The translations under genes and the position numbers were made by a program. 64,000 nucleotides of DNA from Pseudomonadota bacterium. GTDB lineage: Bacteria > Pseudomonadota > Alphaproteobacteria > Rhizobiales > Hyphomicrobiaceae. The stretch lies in contig JAEXXM010000014.1 of assembly GCA_023405815.1 (NCBI GenBank), positions 12,927 through 76,926 of the forward strand, in the 5' to 3' direction. The notes below the pieces were generated by a model. The model worked only from the letters and a program-made list of their open reading frames with translations. It made no database searches and had not been told where the DNA came from. Of the stretch, positions 8,670-16,453 are shown piece after piece (position 1 is the first letter of the stretch; the number at the start of each line of letters is the position of its first letter).

Positions 8670-8993
8670 TCAGATTGCGGCCCTCCGCGTGGCGCCGCGA
8701 ACGGCCTGAGCCACCCTCGTTGCCTGGGACACGCTGCCGATCTTGCTCCCCGGCAGGATCTTCCGCCGCCGCGTGCTCGGGGTGGAACGCATGCCGTCCG
8801 ACGCAGTGCGGCCCGCGCTTGGCGGCGGCACGAAATTGGCGCGGCGGGACGCAAGCGCGCGATGCGCCGCTTCAACGAGCTTGGCGTTGGCCTCGTACTT
8901 CCGCAGGCGCTTGATCTCCTTGCTCACCCGACGCAGCGCCTTGGCGAAGACCTGCTTGCGCTTCTGCAGGTCAGCCGTGCTAGGCCTTGGCAC
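8670..8993 (-). CDS. hypothetical basic protein
   Basis: 107 residues from a GTG at 8993. The N-terminal half is a lysine/arginine-rich helix (LQKRKQVFAKALRRVSKEIK) likely to form a coiled coil. The C-terminal half is serine/threonine/arginine-rich and low in complexity. The ribosome site is weak. It is the most protein-like frame in this stretch but has no family I know, and the C-terminal composition is what high-GC non-coding DNA also produces. Treat as possible. Confidence 0.4.
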   Translation of the reverse strand: MPRPSTADLQKRKQVFAKALRRVSKEIKRLRKYEANAKLVEAAHRALASRRANFVPPPSAGRTASDGMRSTPSTRRRKILPGSKIGSVSQATRVAQAVRGATRRAAI

Positions 8994-9218
8994 GATCTTC
9001 GGATCGTTCTAGCTGCCCAGGGGGCAACGGAAGCAATTGGAAATTCAACAGATTTGTAAACCATGAGAGCAAGGTCGAGCTACTGAGCCAAAGCGGCAGC
9101 TAGCTTGCAAACCCGAAATCGCCGCCCCATATCAGACCCAAATAAACGCAGCCCGCCCTTCAGGCCGTGGCGCCTCTCTGATCCATGTGCCCAAGAAGGG
9201 AACTTAAGGGAGGTAGTC

Positions 9219-9692
9219 ATGGCGATTTCGCCAACACTCCGGCGGCACCTCGAAGATCACCAGGTGAGCTTTGACGTCCTGGCGCATGAGCGCACGCTTC
9301 ATTCCCTCGCAACGGCCAAGGCCGGCTCGGTCCCCGAGGATAATCTGGCCAAGGCGATCCTCATCCGCAAGCAGGACGGGTTCCTGCTGGCCATCGTTCC
9401 TGCCTCGCACAACGTTGCGCTGGACGCCCTTGGACGTTGGCTCAAGCAGCCGGTCTGCCTCGCGACCGAGGAGGATGTGGCGGCAATCTTCGACGATTGC
9501 GAGCCGGGTGCAATTCCCCCGATCGCAGACGCCTTCGGCCTGCCGGCCGTCATGGATGAGCACCTCGAAGGCTTGAATCACATCTACTTCGAAGGCGGCG
9601 ACCATTGCACCCTCGTCCATCTCCGAGGTGGAGACTTCCGTCGTCTGACGGCGAGGACTCCTCACGCTCCCATCGGGACGCCCATCCATTGA
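9219..9692 (+). CDS. YbaK/EbsC-family aminoacyl-tRNA deacylase
   Basis: 157 residues. The start at 9219 is fixed by AAGGGAGG six bases upstream. The sequence follows the YbaK/ProX domain: an N-terminal helix, HSLATAKAGSVPEDNLAKAILIRK (containing the conserved lysine that contacts the substrate), then AIVPASHNVALDALGRWL and the glycine/proline turn GAIPPIADAFGLPAVMD. These enzymes hydrolyse mischarged tRNAs such as Cys- or Ala-tRNA-Pro. The gene is followed after 24 bases by a CBS-domain gene on the same strand, probably one transcript. Confidence 0.88.
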   Translation: MAISPTLRRHLEDHQVSFDVLAHERTLHSLATAKAGSVPEDNLAKAILIRKQDGFLLAIVPASHNVALDALGRWLKQPVCLATEEDVAAIFDDCEPGAIPPIADAFGLPAVMDEHLEGLNHIYFEGGDHCTLVHLRGGDFRRLTARTPHAPIGTPIH

Positions 9693-9716
9693 TTGTCACC
9701 TGAACGGGCGCTCTCG

Positions 9717-10151
9717 ATGGCGACGGTAAGGGAAGTCCTGAGGCAGAAGGGCCACGTAGTTCACTGGATCGAGCCCGGTGCGTCGGTCCGTGACGCCGTG
9801 AGGGTGATGGCCGAGCGCAACATCGGAGCGTTGCTCGTCATGGAGGACGGCCAGCTGGCGGGTATCATTACGGAAAGAGATTACGCCAGAAAGGTCGTCT
9901 TGAAGGGCCGGACATCTGCCAGCACCCTTGTGCGGGAAATCATGGCGACAAGGCTCGTCGTTGTCTGCCCGGATCAAAAAGTCGAGGAATGCATGGCCGT
10001 GATGACGGCGAGGGCAATCCGTCACCTTCCGGTCGTCGAGAACGGAGACGTCGTCGGGATTGTCTCCATCGGCGACATGGTCAAGAGCATCATCGCCGAC
10101 CAAAAGTTCATCATCGAGCAGCTCGAGCATTACATTCACGGCGTCCGCTAG
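9717..10151 (+). CDS. CBS-domain pair protein
   Basis: 144 residues consisting almost entirely of two CBS motifs (about residues 8-65 and 73-130), with the repeated pattern GALLVMEDGQLAGIITERD and RHLPVVENGDVVGIVSIGD. Stand-alone CBS pairs bind adenine nucleotides and act as energy or nucleotide sensors for partner proteins. The protein ends in a short helix (KFIIEQLEHYIHGVR) common to this alphaproteobacterial subgroup. The ATG at 9717 is preferred over the TTG at 9693, which lies inside the intergenic gap. Confidence 0.9.
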   Translation: MATVREVLRQKGHVVHWIEPGASVRDAVRVMAERNIGALLVMEDGQLAGIITERDYARKVVLKGRTSASTLVREIMATRLVVVCPDQKVEECMAVMTARAIRHLPVVENGDVVGIVSIGDMVKSIIADQKFIIEQLEHYIHGVR

Positions 10152-10249
10152 CCGCTATCCCCATCCTGCTTGCGCCTCGCCATTTTCTGAACTCCGAATC
10201 GCATTGGCTTAGGGGCATAGCCAGTTCGGAGGCCAGTTCGGAGGTATGC

Positions 10250-10480
10250 ATGGCACTCATCGGTCCATCCAACGCAACGATCGCGTCGCTTGCCTCGCAA
10301 GGCCTCGCAGATCCCGCTTCGTTGACCGTCGATGACGTTCGAGCCATCTGCGCCGTGGCGCTGACGCGCGTGCCCGACCATCGCCAGAGCGAGATCGTGC
10401 GTGCGCGCCCCACCTACGAGCAGATCGATATGGAATTGGCGATCGCGCGCTACTGCGATCAGCTCGACGCGGCGGCCTGA
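10250..10480 (+). CDS. small hypothetical protein
   Basis: 76 residues from the ATG at 10250, five bases after the ribosome site GGAGG. The product is soluble, with no motif that I recognise (TVDDVRAICAVALTRVPDH in the middle). Curiously, the segment CCAGTTCGGAGG is present twice in tandem immediately upstream (10221-10244), giving two Shine-Dalgarno-like sequences. It lies just before the split tRNA locus. Confidence 0.6.
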   Translation: MALIGPSNATIASLASQGLADPASLTVDDVRAICAVALTRVPDHRQSEIVRARPTYEQIDMELAIARYCDQLDAAA

Positions 10481-10506
10481 TAGATCAAAGGCTAGCGCTC
10501 GGCGTT

Positions 10507-10562
10507 TGGTGCCCCAGGCCCGACTCGAACGGGAACACCCTTGCGGATAACAGATTTTGAGT
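10507..10562 (-). pseudogene. 3' half of a split tRNA-Leu(CAA)
   Basis: On the minus strand this reads as the last 56 bases of a tRNA-Leu. It starts at the anticodon loop (ACTCAAAAT at 10554-10562), then the 3' anticodon strand, a long class-II variable arm, the T-loop TTCGAGT, the acceptor strand CTGGGGC (10511-10517), a discriminator A and an encoded CCA (10507-10509). Its acceptor strand is not complementary to the intact tRNA next door. It is perfectly complementary to GCCCCAG at 11628-11634, the start of the matching 5' half. The T-stem carries one mismatched pair. It is not functional as it stands. Confidence 0.8.
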
Positions 10563-10573
10563 ACTCTTCGAGA

Positions 10574-10660
10574 TGGTGCCCGGAGTCGGAGTCGAACCGA
10601 CATACCCTTGCGGATGCGGGATTTTGAGTCCCGTGCGTCTACCAGTTCCGCCATCCGGGC
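10574..10660 (-). tRNA. tRNA-Leu(CAA)
   Basis: 87 bases including an encoded CCA. The acceptor stem GCCCGGA/TCCGGGC is fully paired, the anticodon stem CGGGA/TCCCG encloses the loop CTCAAAA with anticodon CAA (reads UUG), the variable arm is long as in class-II tRNAs, and the T arm is GTCGG-TTCGACT-CCGAC. All stems pair, so it should be functional. It lies inside the segment that splits another tRNA-Leu of the same anticodon, 11 bases from that gene's 3' half. Confidence 0.95.
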
Positions 10661-10746
10661 GACCTTTGAGGCGGGGCATTGCTACAGCCTTTGCCACGGA
10701 AAGGAAAGGTCTTCCGACGCGGCAGATTTGTGGTTCCGTTTCGCCT

Positions 10747-11379
10747 CTACTCGGCATGGACGGCTAGCGTACGTAGCTCACGCCCAGCGTCCCGAATAAT
10801 GTCAATCGCCGAATGAAGGAACAGGGCCGCTATACCTGCTGCGACCAGGATGTCGGGCCATGCCGTACCGCTTAGATAGACCAGGATGGCGGCGGCTACG
10901 ACGGCGACGTTGCCGATGGCATCGTTTCGACTGAACAACCACACAGCTCTGACGTTGGCGTCACCGCTCCGGTGCGCCGTTAAGACGAGGGCGCAGGCAA
11001 CATTAACGCCGAGCGCAATGAGGCCGACAACGCCCATCACTTCCGCGACGGGCTCATTTGCGACTAACACCCGATAAAGCGTAGAGGCCAGGACACCCAA
11101 GCCGAGCACGGCCAGGAACACGCCCTGCAACAGCGCGGCTCGGGATCGCCACACGGCAGCCCAGCCTATTGCCAATAAACCAAGGAGCGTAATGAGGCCG
11201 TCGCCGAGGAAATCAAGAGCATCGGCCTTCAAAGCTTGCGATCCTGCCAGGAAGCCGCTGACGATCTCGACACCGCCCATGCTCAGGTTTAGAGCAACCA
11301 CGATGCCAAGGGCGCGCTTGTATGTCGGGTCGGCCTGCGTCAGGTTCTTCGGTATGCAGCCGCAATCGTCGCTCGCCAT
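10747..11379 (-). CDS. cation diffusion facilitator (CDF) family metal transporter
   Basis: 210 residues with six predicted membrane segments and no C-terminal cytoplasmic domain, the short form of the CDF family. The N-terminus carries CGC in DDCGCIP, a possible metal ligand. The transmembrane-2 site reads DALDFLGD (Asp53, Asp56, Asp60). The second site, normally HxxxD, reads SRND, so its metal preference may differ from zinc-type members. CDF pumps export divalent metals by proton antiport. The gene is cargo of the tRNA-Leu insertion, and stand-alone short CDF genes of this type are frequent on mobile DNA. Confidence 0.82.
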   Translation of the reverse strand: MASDDCGCIPKNLTQADPTYKRALGIVVALNLSMGGVEIVSGFLAGSQALKADALDFLGDGLITLLGLLAIGWAAVWRSRAALLQGVFLAVLGLGVLASTLYRVLVANEPVAEVMGVVGLIALGVNVACALVLTAHRSGDANVRAVWLFSRNDAIGNVAVVAAAILVYLSGTAWPDILVAAGIAALFLHSAIDIIRDAGRELRTLAVHAE

Positions 11380-11595
11380 CCAAGTCTTCCCTGCTTCCCT
11401 CCAAGCACAGCGGAAACCATGCTGTCTGCCGCGTCTAGTGCCACAACTACCTTAGGCTTTTGCCACAGGGACGCTGATCAGCAAATTTCGTCGCGCTAAA
11501 GCAGCGATTTGGTGGGCGCTGAGGGGATTGATGCCGAAAGACTTCCCGCCTTCCGCCATCGAGTCTGCTGACTTCATGCAGGTAGACCGCAGATC

Positions 11596-11634
11596 ATTTT
11601 GAGTCTGTCGCGTCTACCGTTCCGCCACTGGGGC
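11596..11634 (-). pseudogene. 5' half of a split tRNA-Leu(CAA)
   Basis: On the minus strand: the acceptor strand GCCCCAG (11634-11628), the D arm GTGGCGGAACGGTAGACGC, the anticodon strand ACAGA and the loop bases ACTCAAAAT (11604-11596), after which similarity to a tRNA stops. Joined to 10562-10507 through the shared nine bases it gives a full tRNA-Leu with a perfect 7-bp acceptor stem and a perfect ACAGA/TCTGT anticodon stem. The D loop is one base shorter than in the intact neighbour, which fits decay or a different origin. Confidence 0.78.
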
Positions 11635-11842
11635 TATTGCTGCCCCGCGAGGGCCTGCAAAGTGGCGCGCATCATACTGGCGGACTTCTCCCCGTCAACG
11701 CGTCGATAGAATTTGCCGCTGGCAGCGAGCGGCCCTGTTCAAGCGACGCCAGCAGCCCGAGGTGCTAATTAGGCGCGGCCGGAGCGGAACCGGGCCGGCA
11801 TGGCCGTCGTTGCCGGCGCAATTCGCTGAGAAGGATGCCGTC

Positions 11843-12898
11843 GTGCCGACCCCGATGCCCCCGATGTCCGATGCCGATTTCATCCGCCGCGTGCTGATCG
11901 TGGTGGGCATCCTCGCCGCCGCGGCCGCCCTCTACCTGCTCTCCGACCTGTTGCTCCTGACCTTCGGCGCCGTGCTCGTCGCCGTTGTCCTGCGTGCCCT
12001 GGCGACCCCCATCAATCAGGGCACGACCCTCAGCCAGCACTATTCCCTGCTGGCGGCTGTGCTCGGCGTGCTGGCCGTGGCTGTCTTCATCGCCTACTTC
12101 TTCGGCGCCCAGATCAGTGCCCAGCTCGCCTCGCTCCCCGCCAATCTGCCGGCGGCGGCGGAGACGTTCTCGCAGCGAGTGCCATTCTTGTCGGTGCCAT
12201 TGTCGGAGCTGGTCAAGGGCTCCTCCATCGGCAACCTGCTCGCCGGCGCCCTGTCGTGGGGCAAGGCCGTGGCCGGCTCGGTCGCCAGCGTCGTCCTCAT
12301 GCTGATCGCCGGCCTCTACATCGCCATCAACCCGGAGATCTACCGCCGCGGCTTTATCATGCTGTTCCCCATGAAAGTGCAGCCGCAGATCGCCGATACG
12401 CTGGATGATGCAGGCGCGGCGTTGCGCTTGTGGCTCGGGGCGCAGCTGATCGCCATGATCCTCGTCGGCGTGCTGATCGGAACCGGCCTGGCTCTCGTCG
12501 GCGTGCCGTCTGCGCTGGGTCTGGGGTTCGTCGCCGGCGTCTTGGAGTTCGTTCCCTACCTCGGCCCGATCCTGAGCGCCGTACCGGCGTTGCTGCTGGC
12601 TTCGACGGTGAGTTGGGAGCTGGTCGCTTGGACGCTCGGCGTGTTCGTGGTCGTGCAGCAGGTGGAGAACAACCTCATCATGCCCGTGCTCACCGGGCGC
12701 GCCGTCGACCTGCCCCCCGCCGTCGGTCTGCTCGCCGTCGTTGGGATCGGCATCCTGTTCGGACCGCTAGGCCTGCTGCTCGCCTATCCGCTAGCGATCG
12801 TCATCGATGTTGCGGTTCGCCGCCTTTACGTGCGCGAGGCCCTTGGCGAGGACGTCGCCGTCCCCGGCGAGAAGTCGGCAGCAGCAGCGGACAAGTAG
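11843..12898 (+). CDS. AI-2E family transporter (PerM/TqsA-like membrane protein)
   Basis: 351 residues from a GTG at 11843, which has AGAAGG eight bases upstream. An ATG at 11855 lacks a ribosome site, and the open frame back to 11762 looks non-coding. There are about eight membrane segments in the usual AI-2E exporter layout. The conserved stretches LEFVPYLGPILSAVPALLLA and VVVQQVENNLIMPVLTGRAVDLPP are both present and mark the family. Members export autoinducer-2 or other solutes, or exchange ions, so the substrate cannot be read from sequence. It converges with the PilZ gene. Confidence 0.88.
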   Translation: MPTPMPPMSDADFIRRVLIVVGILAAAAALYLLSDLLLLTFGAVLVAVVLRALATPINQGTTLSQHYSLLAAVLGVLAVAVFIAYFFGAQISAQLASLPANLPAAAETFSQRVPFLSVPLSELVKGSSIGNLLAGALSWGKAVAGSVASVVLMLIAGLYIAINPEIYRRGFIMLFPMKVQPQIADTLDDAGAALRLWLGAQLIAMILVGVLIGTGLALVGVPSALGLGFVAGVLEFVPYLGPILSAVPALLLASTVSWELVAWTLGVFVVVQQVENNLIMPVLTGRAVDLPPAVGLLAVVGIGILFGPLGLLLAYPLAIVIDVAVRRLYVREALGEDVAVPGEKSAAAADK

Positions 12899-12910
12899 CC
12901 CTCGGCGCGG

Positions 12911-13225
12911 CTAGGTCCCGTCGCGGCCGCGGCGGCCGAACAGGGGACGCGAGATGGACTGTCTCGTTTCGGGCCAGGCACCTTTGTCGATGAAGCGGAT
13001 GCCGAGCTCGACATCGTGTCTCCATACGACGTTGCACTTGCGCGCGGCGCCGGTCATCACGTCTCGCAGGTCGAATGCGTAGCCGATCCAGCTCGCGCCC
13101 GGGACCTCCAGCTTGGCGCCCTGCTGCGAAACATTGCGAATGCTGCAGATCAAGTCGCAGCTGCCGCCTTGGCTTATCTGGCCGGGGCGCCGGACGATCC
13201 TGCGCGGATGGTATCTGCGATCCAT
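12911..13225 (-). CDS. PilZ-domain protein (probable c-di-GMP receptor)
   Basis: 104 residues from the ATG at 13225, with GAGGAG eight bases upstream. It is a stand-alone PilZ domain. The first c-di-GMP-binding motif RxxxR is present as RRIVRR near the N-terminus and the second, (D/N)xSxxG, as NVSQQG. Such proteins bind cyclic di-GMP and adjust motility, polysaccharide export or cell-cycle events. A CtrA-like site lies about 100 bases upstream on the same strand. The partner is unknown, though the flagellar cluster 16 kb away is one possible target. Confidence 0.85.
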   Translation of the reverse strand: MDRRYHPRRIVRRPGQISQGGSCDLICSIRNVSQQGAKLEVPGASWIGYAFDLRDVMTGAARKCNVVWRHDVELGIRFIDKGAWPETRQSISRPLFGRRGRDGT

Positions 13226-13321
13226 AGACTGCACTCCTCGGGCGTTCGCTCCGCCATGCCCGTCGCGGTTGCAAGCGACGCGCCATGCCGCCCGGTGAGT
13301 GCGACGAGCGAGTGAACAGCT

Positions 13322-13337
13322 TTAAGTATTGGTTAAG
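13322..13337 (-). promoter_or_regulatory. CtrA-like site (TTAA-N7-TTAA) upstream of the PilZ gene
   Basis: On the minus strand the bases read CTTAACCAATACTTAA, two TTAA half-sites seven bases apart. One half extends to TTAACCA, close to the well-known TTAACCAT half-site. It lies about 97 bases upstream of the PilZ start. The match is good, but TTAA half-sites arise by chance more often than the full consensus, so confidence is moderate. Confidence 0.42.
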
Positions 13338-13375
13338 GAATGGGGGCGGCCCCAACACGTGGCCAGGTGATCGAC

Positions 13376-13729
13376 CTATTTCCAGGAATAGGTGATGCGT
13401 CCCGTGTGATGGCGGTGCTCGGTGATCTCGACATGGTCGCCGACGTGCGGATCGGTCGCCTTCAGCGCCATCACCGATACGCGGCGTCCGCCGTTGTCGA
13501 GCGCCACCTCCACCGACAGCCCTTCTTCGATGAGCTGGGAGTTCTTGATGTTGAGCGGTCCGACCGAGGTAACCGTCGCGGGAATGCGTACGTTGTCAAT
13601 GCGCGCATCGAGGTCCTCGTAGACGAAGTAAGCCGCGATGGCGGTAAGCGCCAGCGCGCCGATCCCGATCTTCTTCAGACGCTCGCGCCACAGGGCGCGC
13701 TCGAGCTTGCGCCGGGTTTCCTCACGCAT
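13376..13729 (-). CDS. hypothetical single-pass membrane protein
   Basis: 117 residues: a basic N-terminal helix (EETRRKLERALWRERLKK), one membrane segment (IGIGALALTAIAAYFVY, about residues 20-37) and a beta-rich exported domain of about 75 residues. The domain reads like a small barrel (IPATVTSVGPLNIKNSQLIEEG, then VSVMALKATDPHVGDHVEI). No family recognised. It begins 30 bases after the ethylmalonyl-CoA mutase gene on the same strand and is probably co-transcribed, with no evident metabolic link. Confidence 0.65.
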   Translation of the reverse strand: MREETRRKLERALWRERLKKIGIGALALTAIAAYFVYEDLDARIDNVRIPATVTSVGPLNIKNSQLIEEGLSVEVALDNGGRRVSVMALKATDPHVGDHVEITEHRHHTGRITYSWK

Positions 13730-13759
13730 CGTCGTTTCTTCCTTGTCGTTTGGTCCGCG

Positions 13760-15754
13760 TCAGGCGGCCATGGCCTGGCTGTCCACCAGGCGCACGATGT
13801 CGGCCATGATGTCGTTGAGCTGGAAGTTCTTCGGCGTGTAGACGGCCGCGACGCCAAAGGCTTTGAGCTTCACCTCGTCCTCCGGCGGAATGATGCCGCC
13901 GACGACCACCGGCACGTCGGAAAGGCCTTCCTTGCGTAGCCGCTCCATCACTTCCTGCACCAGCGGCACGTGGCTTCCCGACAGGATCGACAGGCCGATG
14001 ACATGCGCGCTCTCGTCCACTGCTGCGCGCACGATCTGCGCCGGCGTCAGGCGAATGCCCTCGTAGACGACTTCCATGCCGACGTCGCGGGCGCGCACGG
14101 CAATCTGCTCGGCGCCGTTGGAATGCCCGTCGAGGCCCGGCTTGCCGACGAGGAACTTAAGCCGCCGTCCGAGCTTGCCCGAAAGCGCATCGACCTGACT
14201 GCGCACGCTGTCGAGCGCCAGTCCCTCGCGCGCCACCGCCGCCTGCGCCACGCCCGTCGGCGCGCGGTACTCGCCGAACACGCGGCGCAGCGTCTTGCCC
14301 CACTCGCCGGTCGTCACGCCGGCACGCGCCGCCGCGATCGACGGCTCCATGATGTTGCGACCTTCCTTGGCGGCACGCTCCAGCTCGGCGATGGCCGCCT
14401 GCACGGCCTTGTCGTCGCGCGCCGCGCGCCAGGCCTTGAGCTTCTCGATCTGCTCCGCCTCGACCGCCGGGTCGACGACCATGATGGCCCCTTCGCCCGC
14501 AGTGAGCGGCGACGGTTCCGTTTCGGTCCACTTGTTGACGCCGACGACAATCTGCTGGCCGCTCTCGATGTTCGCGAGGCGCGCCGTGTTGCTCTCGACA
14601 AGGCGCCGCTTCATGTAGTCGATTGCGGCAACGGCGCCGCCCAGTGACTCGATGGTGGCAAGCTCGGCCTTCGCCTGCTCCTTCAACTCCTCGACCTTGC
14701 GCGTGATCTCGGTCGAGCCGTCGAAGATATCGCCGTATTCGAGCAGGTCCGTCTCGTAGGCGACGATCTGCTGCATCCTGAGCGACCACTGCTGGTCCCA
14801 CGGACGCGGCAGCCCGAGCGCCTCGTTCCACGCCGGCAACTGCACGGCGCGCGCACGCGCCTTCTTCGACAGCGTCACCGCCAGCATCTCGAGCAGGATG
14901 CGGTAGACGTTGTTCTCCGGTTGCGGCTCGGTGAGGCCGAGGCTGTTCACCTGCACGCCGTAGCGGAACATCCGCTCCTTCGGGTTCTTCACGCCGTAGC
15001 GGTTGAGGGTGATGTCCTCCCACAGCTCGTTGAACGCCCGCATCTTGCAGATCTCGGTGATGAACCGCATGCCGGCGTTCACGAAGAACGACACGCGCCC
15101 GACGACCTGGCCGAACTGCTCCTCCGGCACCTCGCCCGACGCCTTCACGGTGTCGAGCACCGCCAGCGCCGTCGCCAGCGCATAGGCGAGCTCCTGTACA
15201 GGGGTCGCACCTGCTTCCTGCAGGTGATACGAGCACACGTTCGTCGGATTCCACTTCGGAACGTTCTTGTAGGAAAAGACGATCGTATCCTTGATGAGCC
15301 GCAGCGAGGGCTCGGGCGGGAACACGTACGTGCCGCGCGAGAGATATTCCTTGATGATGTCGTTCTGGATCGTGCCGGTGAGCTTGTCGCGCGAGGCACC
15401 CTGCTCGTCTGCGAATGCGACGTAGAGCGACAGCAGCCACGCTGCCGTGGCGTTGATCGTCATCGACGTGTTCATCTGGTCGAGCGGAATTCCGGCCAGC
15501 AGCGTGCGCATGTCGCCGAGATGCGAAACCGGCACGCCCACCTTGCCGACCTCACCCTTGGCCAGCTCGTCGTCGCTGTCGTAGCCGGTCTGGGTCGGCA
15601 GGTCGAAGGCGATCGAAAGGCCGGTCTGCCCCTTGGCGAGGTTCTTCCGGTAAAGCTCGTTCGATTTCGCGGCCGTGGAGTGGCCGGCATAGGTACGGAA
15701 TAGCCAGGGTTTGTCGGGCGCCCGGCTCTCGGCACCGCTCTTGCCTTCGCGCAT
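13760..15754 (-). CDS. ecm: ethylmalonyl-CoA mutase, adenosylcobalamin-dependent
   Basis: 664 residues, the single-chain length of the Ecm/MeaA group. The N-terminal TIM-barrel domain (about 1-510) has the acyl-CoA mutase signatures FDLPTQTGYDSDDELAKGEVG and MNTSMTINATAAW. The C-terminal B12-binding domain shows the base-off signature D542-x-H544-x2-G547, S589-x-L591 and G619-G620. It converts ethylmalonyl-CoA to methylsuccinyl-CoA, an ethylmalonyl-CoA pathway step, using adenosylcobalamin. Methylmalonyl-CoA mutase is an alternative by family. The neighbouring crotonyl-CoA carboxylase/reductase and methylsuccinyl-CoA dehydrogenase genes decide for Ecm. It is transcribed away from ccr. Confidence 0.93.
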   Translation of the reverse strand: MREGKSGAESRAPDKPWLFRTYAGHSTAAKSNELYRKNLAKGQTGLSIAFDLPTQTGYDSDDELAKGEVGKVGVPVSHLGDMRTLLAGIPLDQMNTSMTINATAAWLLSLYVAFADEQGASRDKLTGTIQNDIIKEYLSRGTYVFPPEPSLRLIKDTIVFSYKNVPKWNPTNVCSYHLQEAGATPVQELAYALATALAVLDTVKASGEVPEEQFGQVVGRVSFFVNAGMRFITEICKMRAFNELWEDITLNRYGVKNPKERMFRYGVQVNSLGLTEPQPENNVYRILLEMLAVTLSKKARARAVQLPAWNEALGLPRPWDQQWSLRMQQIVAYETDLLEYGDIFDGSTEITRKVEELKEQAKAELATIESLGGAVAAIDYMKRRLVESNTARLANIESGQQIVVGVNKWTETEPSPLTAGEGAIMVVDPAVEAEQIEKLKAWRAARDDKAVQAAIAELERAAKEGRNIMEPSIAAARAGVTTGEWGKTLRRVFGEYRAPTGVAQAAVAREGLALDSVRSQVDALSGKLGRRLKFLVGKPGLDGHSNGAEQIAVRARDVGMEVVYEGIRLTPAQIVRAAVDESAHVIGLSILSGSHVPLVQEVMERLRKEGLSDVPVVVGGIIPPEDEVKLKAFGVAAVYTPKNFQLNDIMADIVRLVDSQAMAA

Positions 15755-15850
15755 GCGTCAACCTCGGTTGGGGTTCGGCTGTTGCCGTAACGTACCCATA
15801 ACCGTCGGTGCAATGCAAAATTATCTTTGACGCAACGAGGTTCGCCGCCG

Positions 15851-16228
15851 TCAGGCGCGCCGCAGCTCGCGACGGAACCCGACATCCTGCCGCAAGTCGC
15901 TCTTGAACTGATGCCGCGCGACGCGCACTCCGGCAAGAATGGAGCTCGCCCGCAGGAAAATCAGCAGAACGAACAGCGCGATGATGATCCCGATCGTGCA
16001 GGCGATGACGATGTTCGTCTGGCGGTCGGGGGTCGGGTAGAAACCTGTCAGCTCGAAGGCGTAATTGGTGAGGAGGGCGCCCAGCGTAAATCCCGGGACG
16101 AAGACGAGGGCCAATAGGGTCCGGGAGAGCACGTGCAGCGTGAGCACTCCGGCCCAGCCGGACAAGAGGGCCACGACCACCAGGGTATAGGTGTCGACCG
16201 TTACGGCTCGCTCCAGGAACTCCAGCAT
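15851..16228 (-). CDS. hypothetical membrane protein
   Basis: 125 residues with three hydrophobic segments (about 14-33, 38-58 and 70-92), followed by a basic cytoplasmic tail with RVARHQFKSDLRQDVGFRREL. No motif recognised. It sits between ecm (same strand, 96 bases downstream) and the divergent ccr gene. Its position in the middle of the pathway genes might be accidental. Confidence 0.6.
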   Translation of the reverse strand: MLEFLERAVTVDTYTLVVVALLSGWAGVLTLHVLSRTLLALVFVPGFTLGALLTNYAFELTGFYPTPDRQTNIVIACTIGIIIALFVLLIFLRASSILAGVRVARHQFKSDLRQDVGFRRELRRA

Positions 16229-16453
16229 CGACAGCCCTTTGCCCGTCCGCGTTGCCTTATGGCGTCTGGAACAAAATGGCCTTCTAGGCCGGATTTTCCT
16301 AAAGGTTGGTTGACATGAACGTATAGCGGCGCCACAGCCTCTTCATTGCAGCGCGAAATCGTGCTTGAAACGCCGTCAGATGATGGCGTCGACGACGTCG
16401 CAAATCTAATCAGCCTCGGCCAAAAGGCCGGCAATCCATCACGGGAGCCAAGA

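Larger units (their letters stand above)
10554..11604. mobile_element. segment inserted into the anticodon loop of tRNA-Leu(CAA), about 1.04 kb, carrying a spare tRNA-Leu(CAA)
   Basis: The two halves of one tRNA-Leu flank this segment in the same orientation, and each half ends in the same nine bases, ATTTTGAGT (10554-10562 and 11596-11604). These are a direct repeat that lies exactly on the anticodon loop. This is the mark left by site-specific integration into a tRNA gene. The segment holds an intact tRNA-Leu(CAA) and a CDF-family metal transporter but no integrase, so it looks like a decayed or internally deleted element. The intact tRNA in the insert supplies the anticodon lost by the split gene. 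An alternative is ordinary recombination between tRNA copies. Confidence 0.65.

Noticed and set aside
7259..8914. 551-residue frame opposite mgtE
   Set aside because: It mirrors the codon structure of mgtE on the other strand, is rich in Arg/Ala/Gln and has no protein-like motif. High-GC DNA produces such antisense frames.
8622..9059. 145-residue plus-strand frame opposite the basic hypothetical gene
   Set aside because: It has no ribosome site and an Arg/Ala/Gly/Pro composition of the antisense type. The minus-strand frame is at least helical and charged in an ordered way.
10554..11604. Group I or group II intron in the tRNA-Leu
   Set aside because: The insert is about 1 kb, contains a complete tRNA and a transporter gene on the same strand, has a flanking direct repeat on the anticodon loop, and shows no intron core. 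Site-specific insertion fits better.
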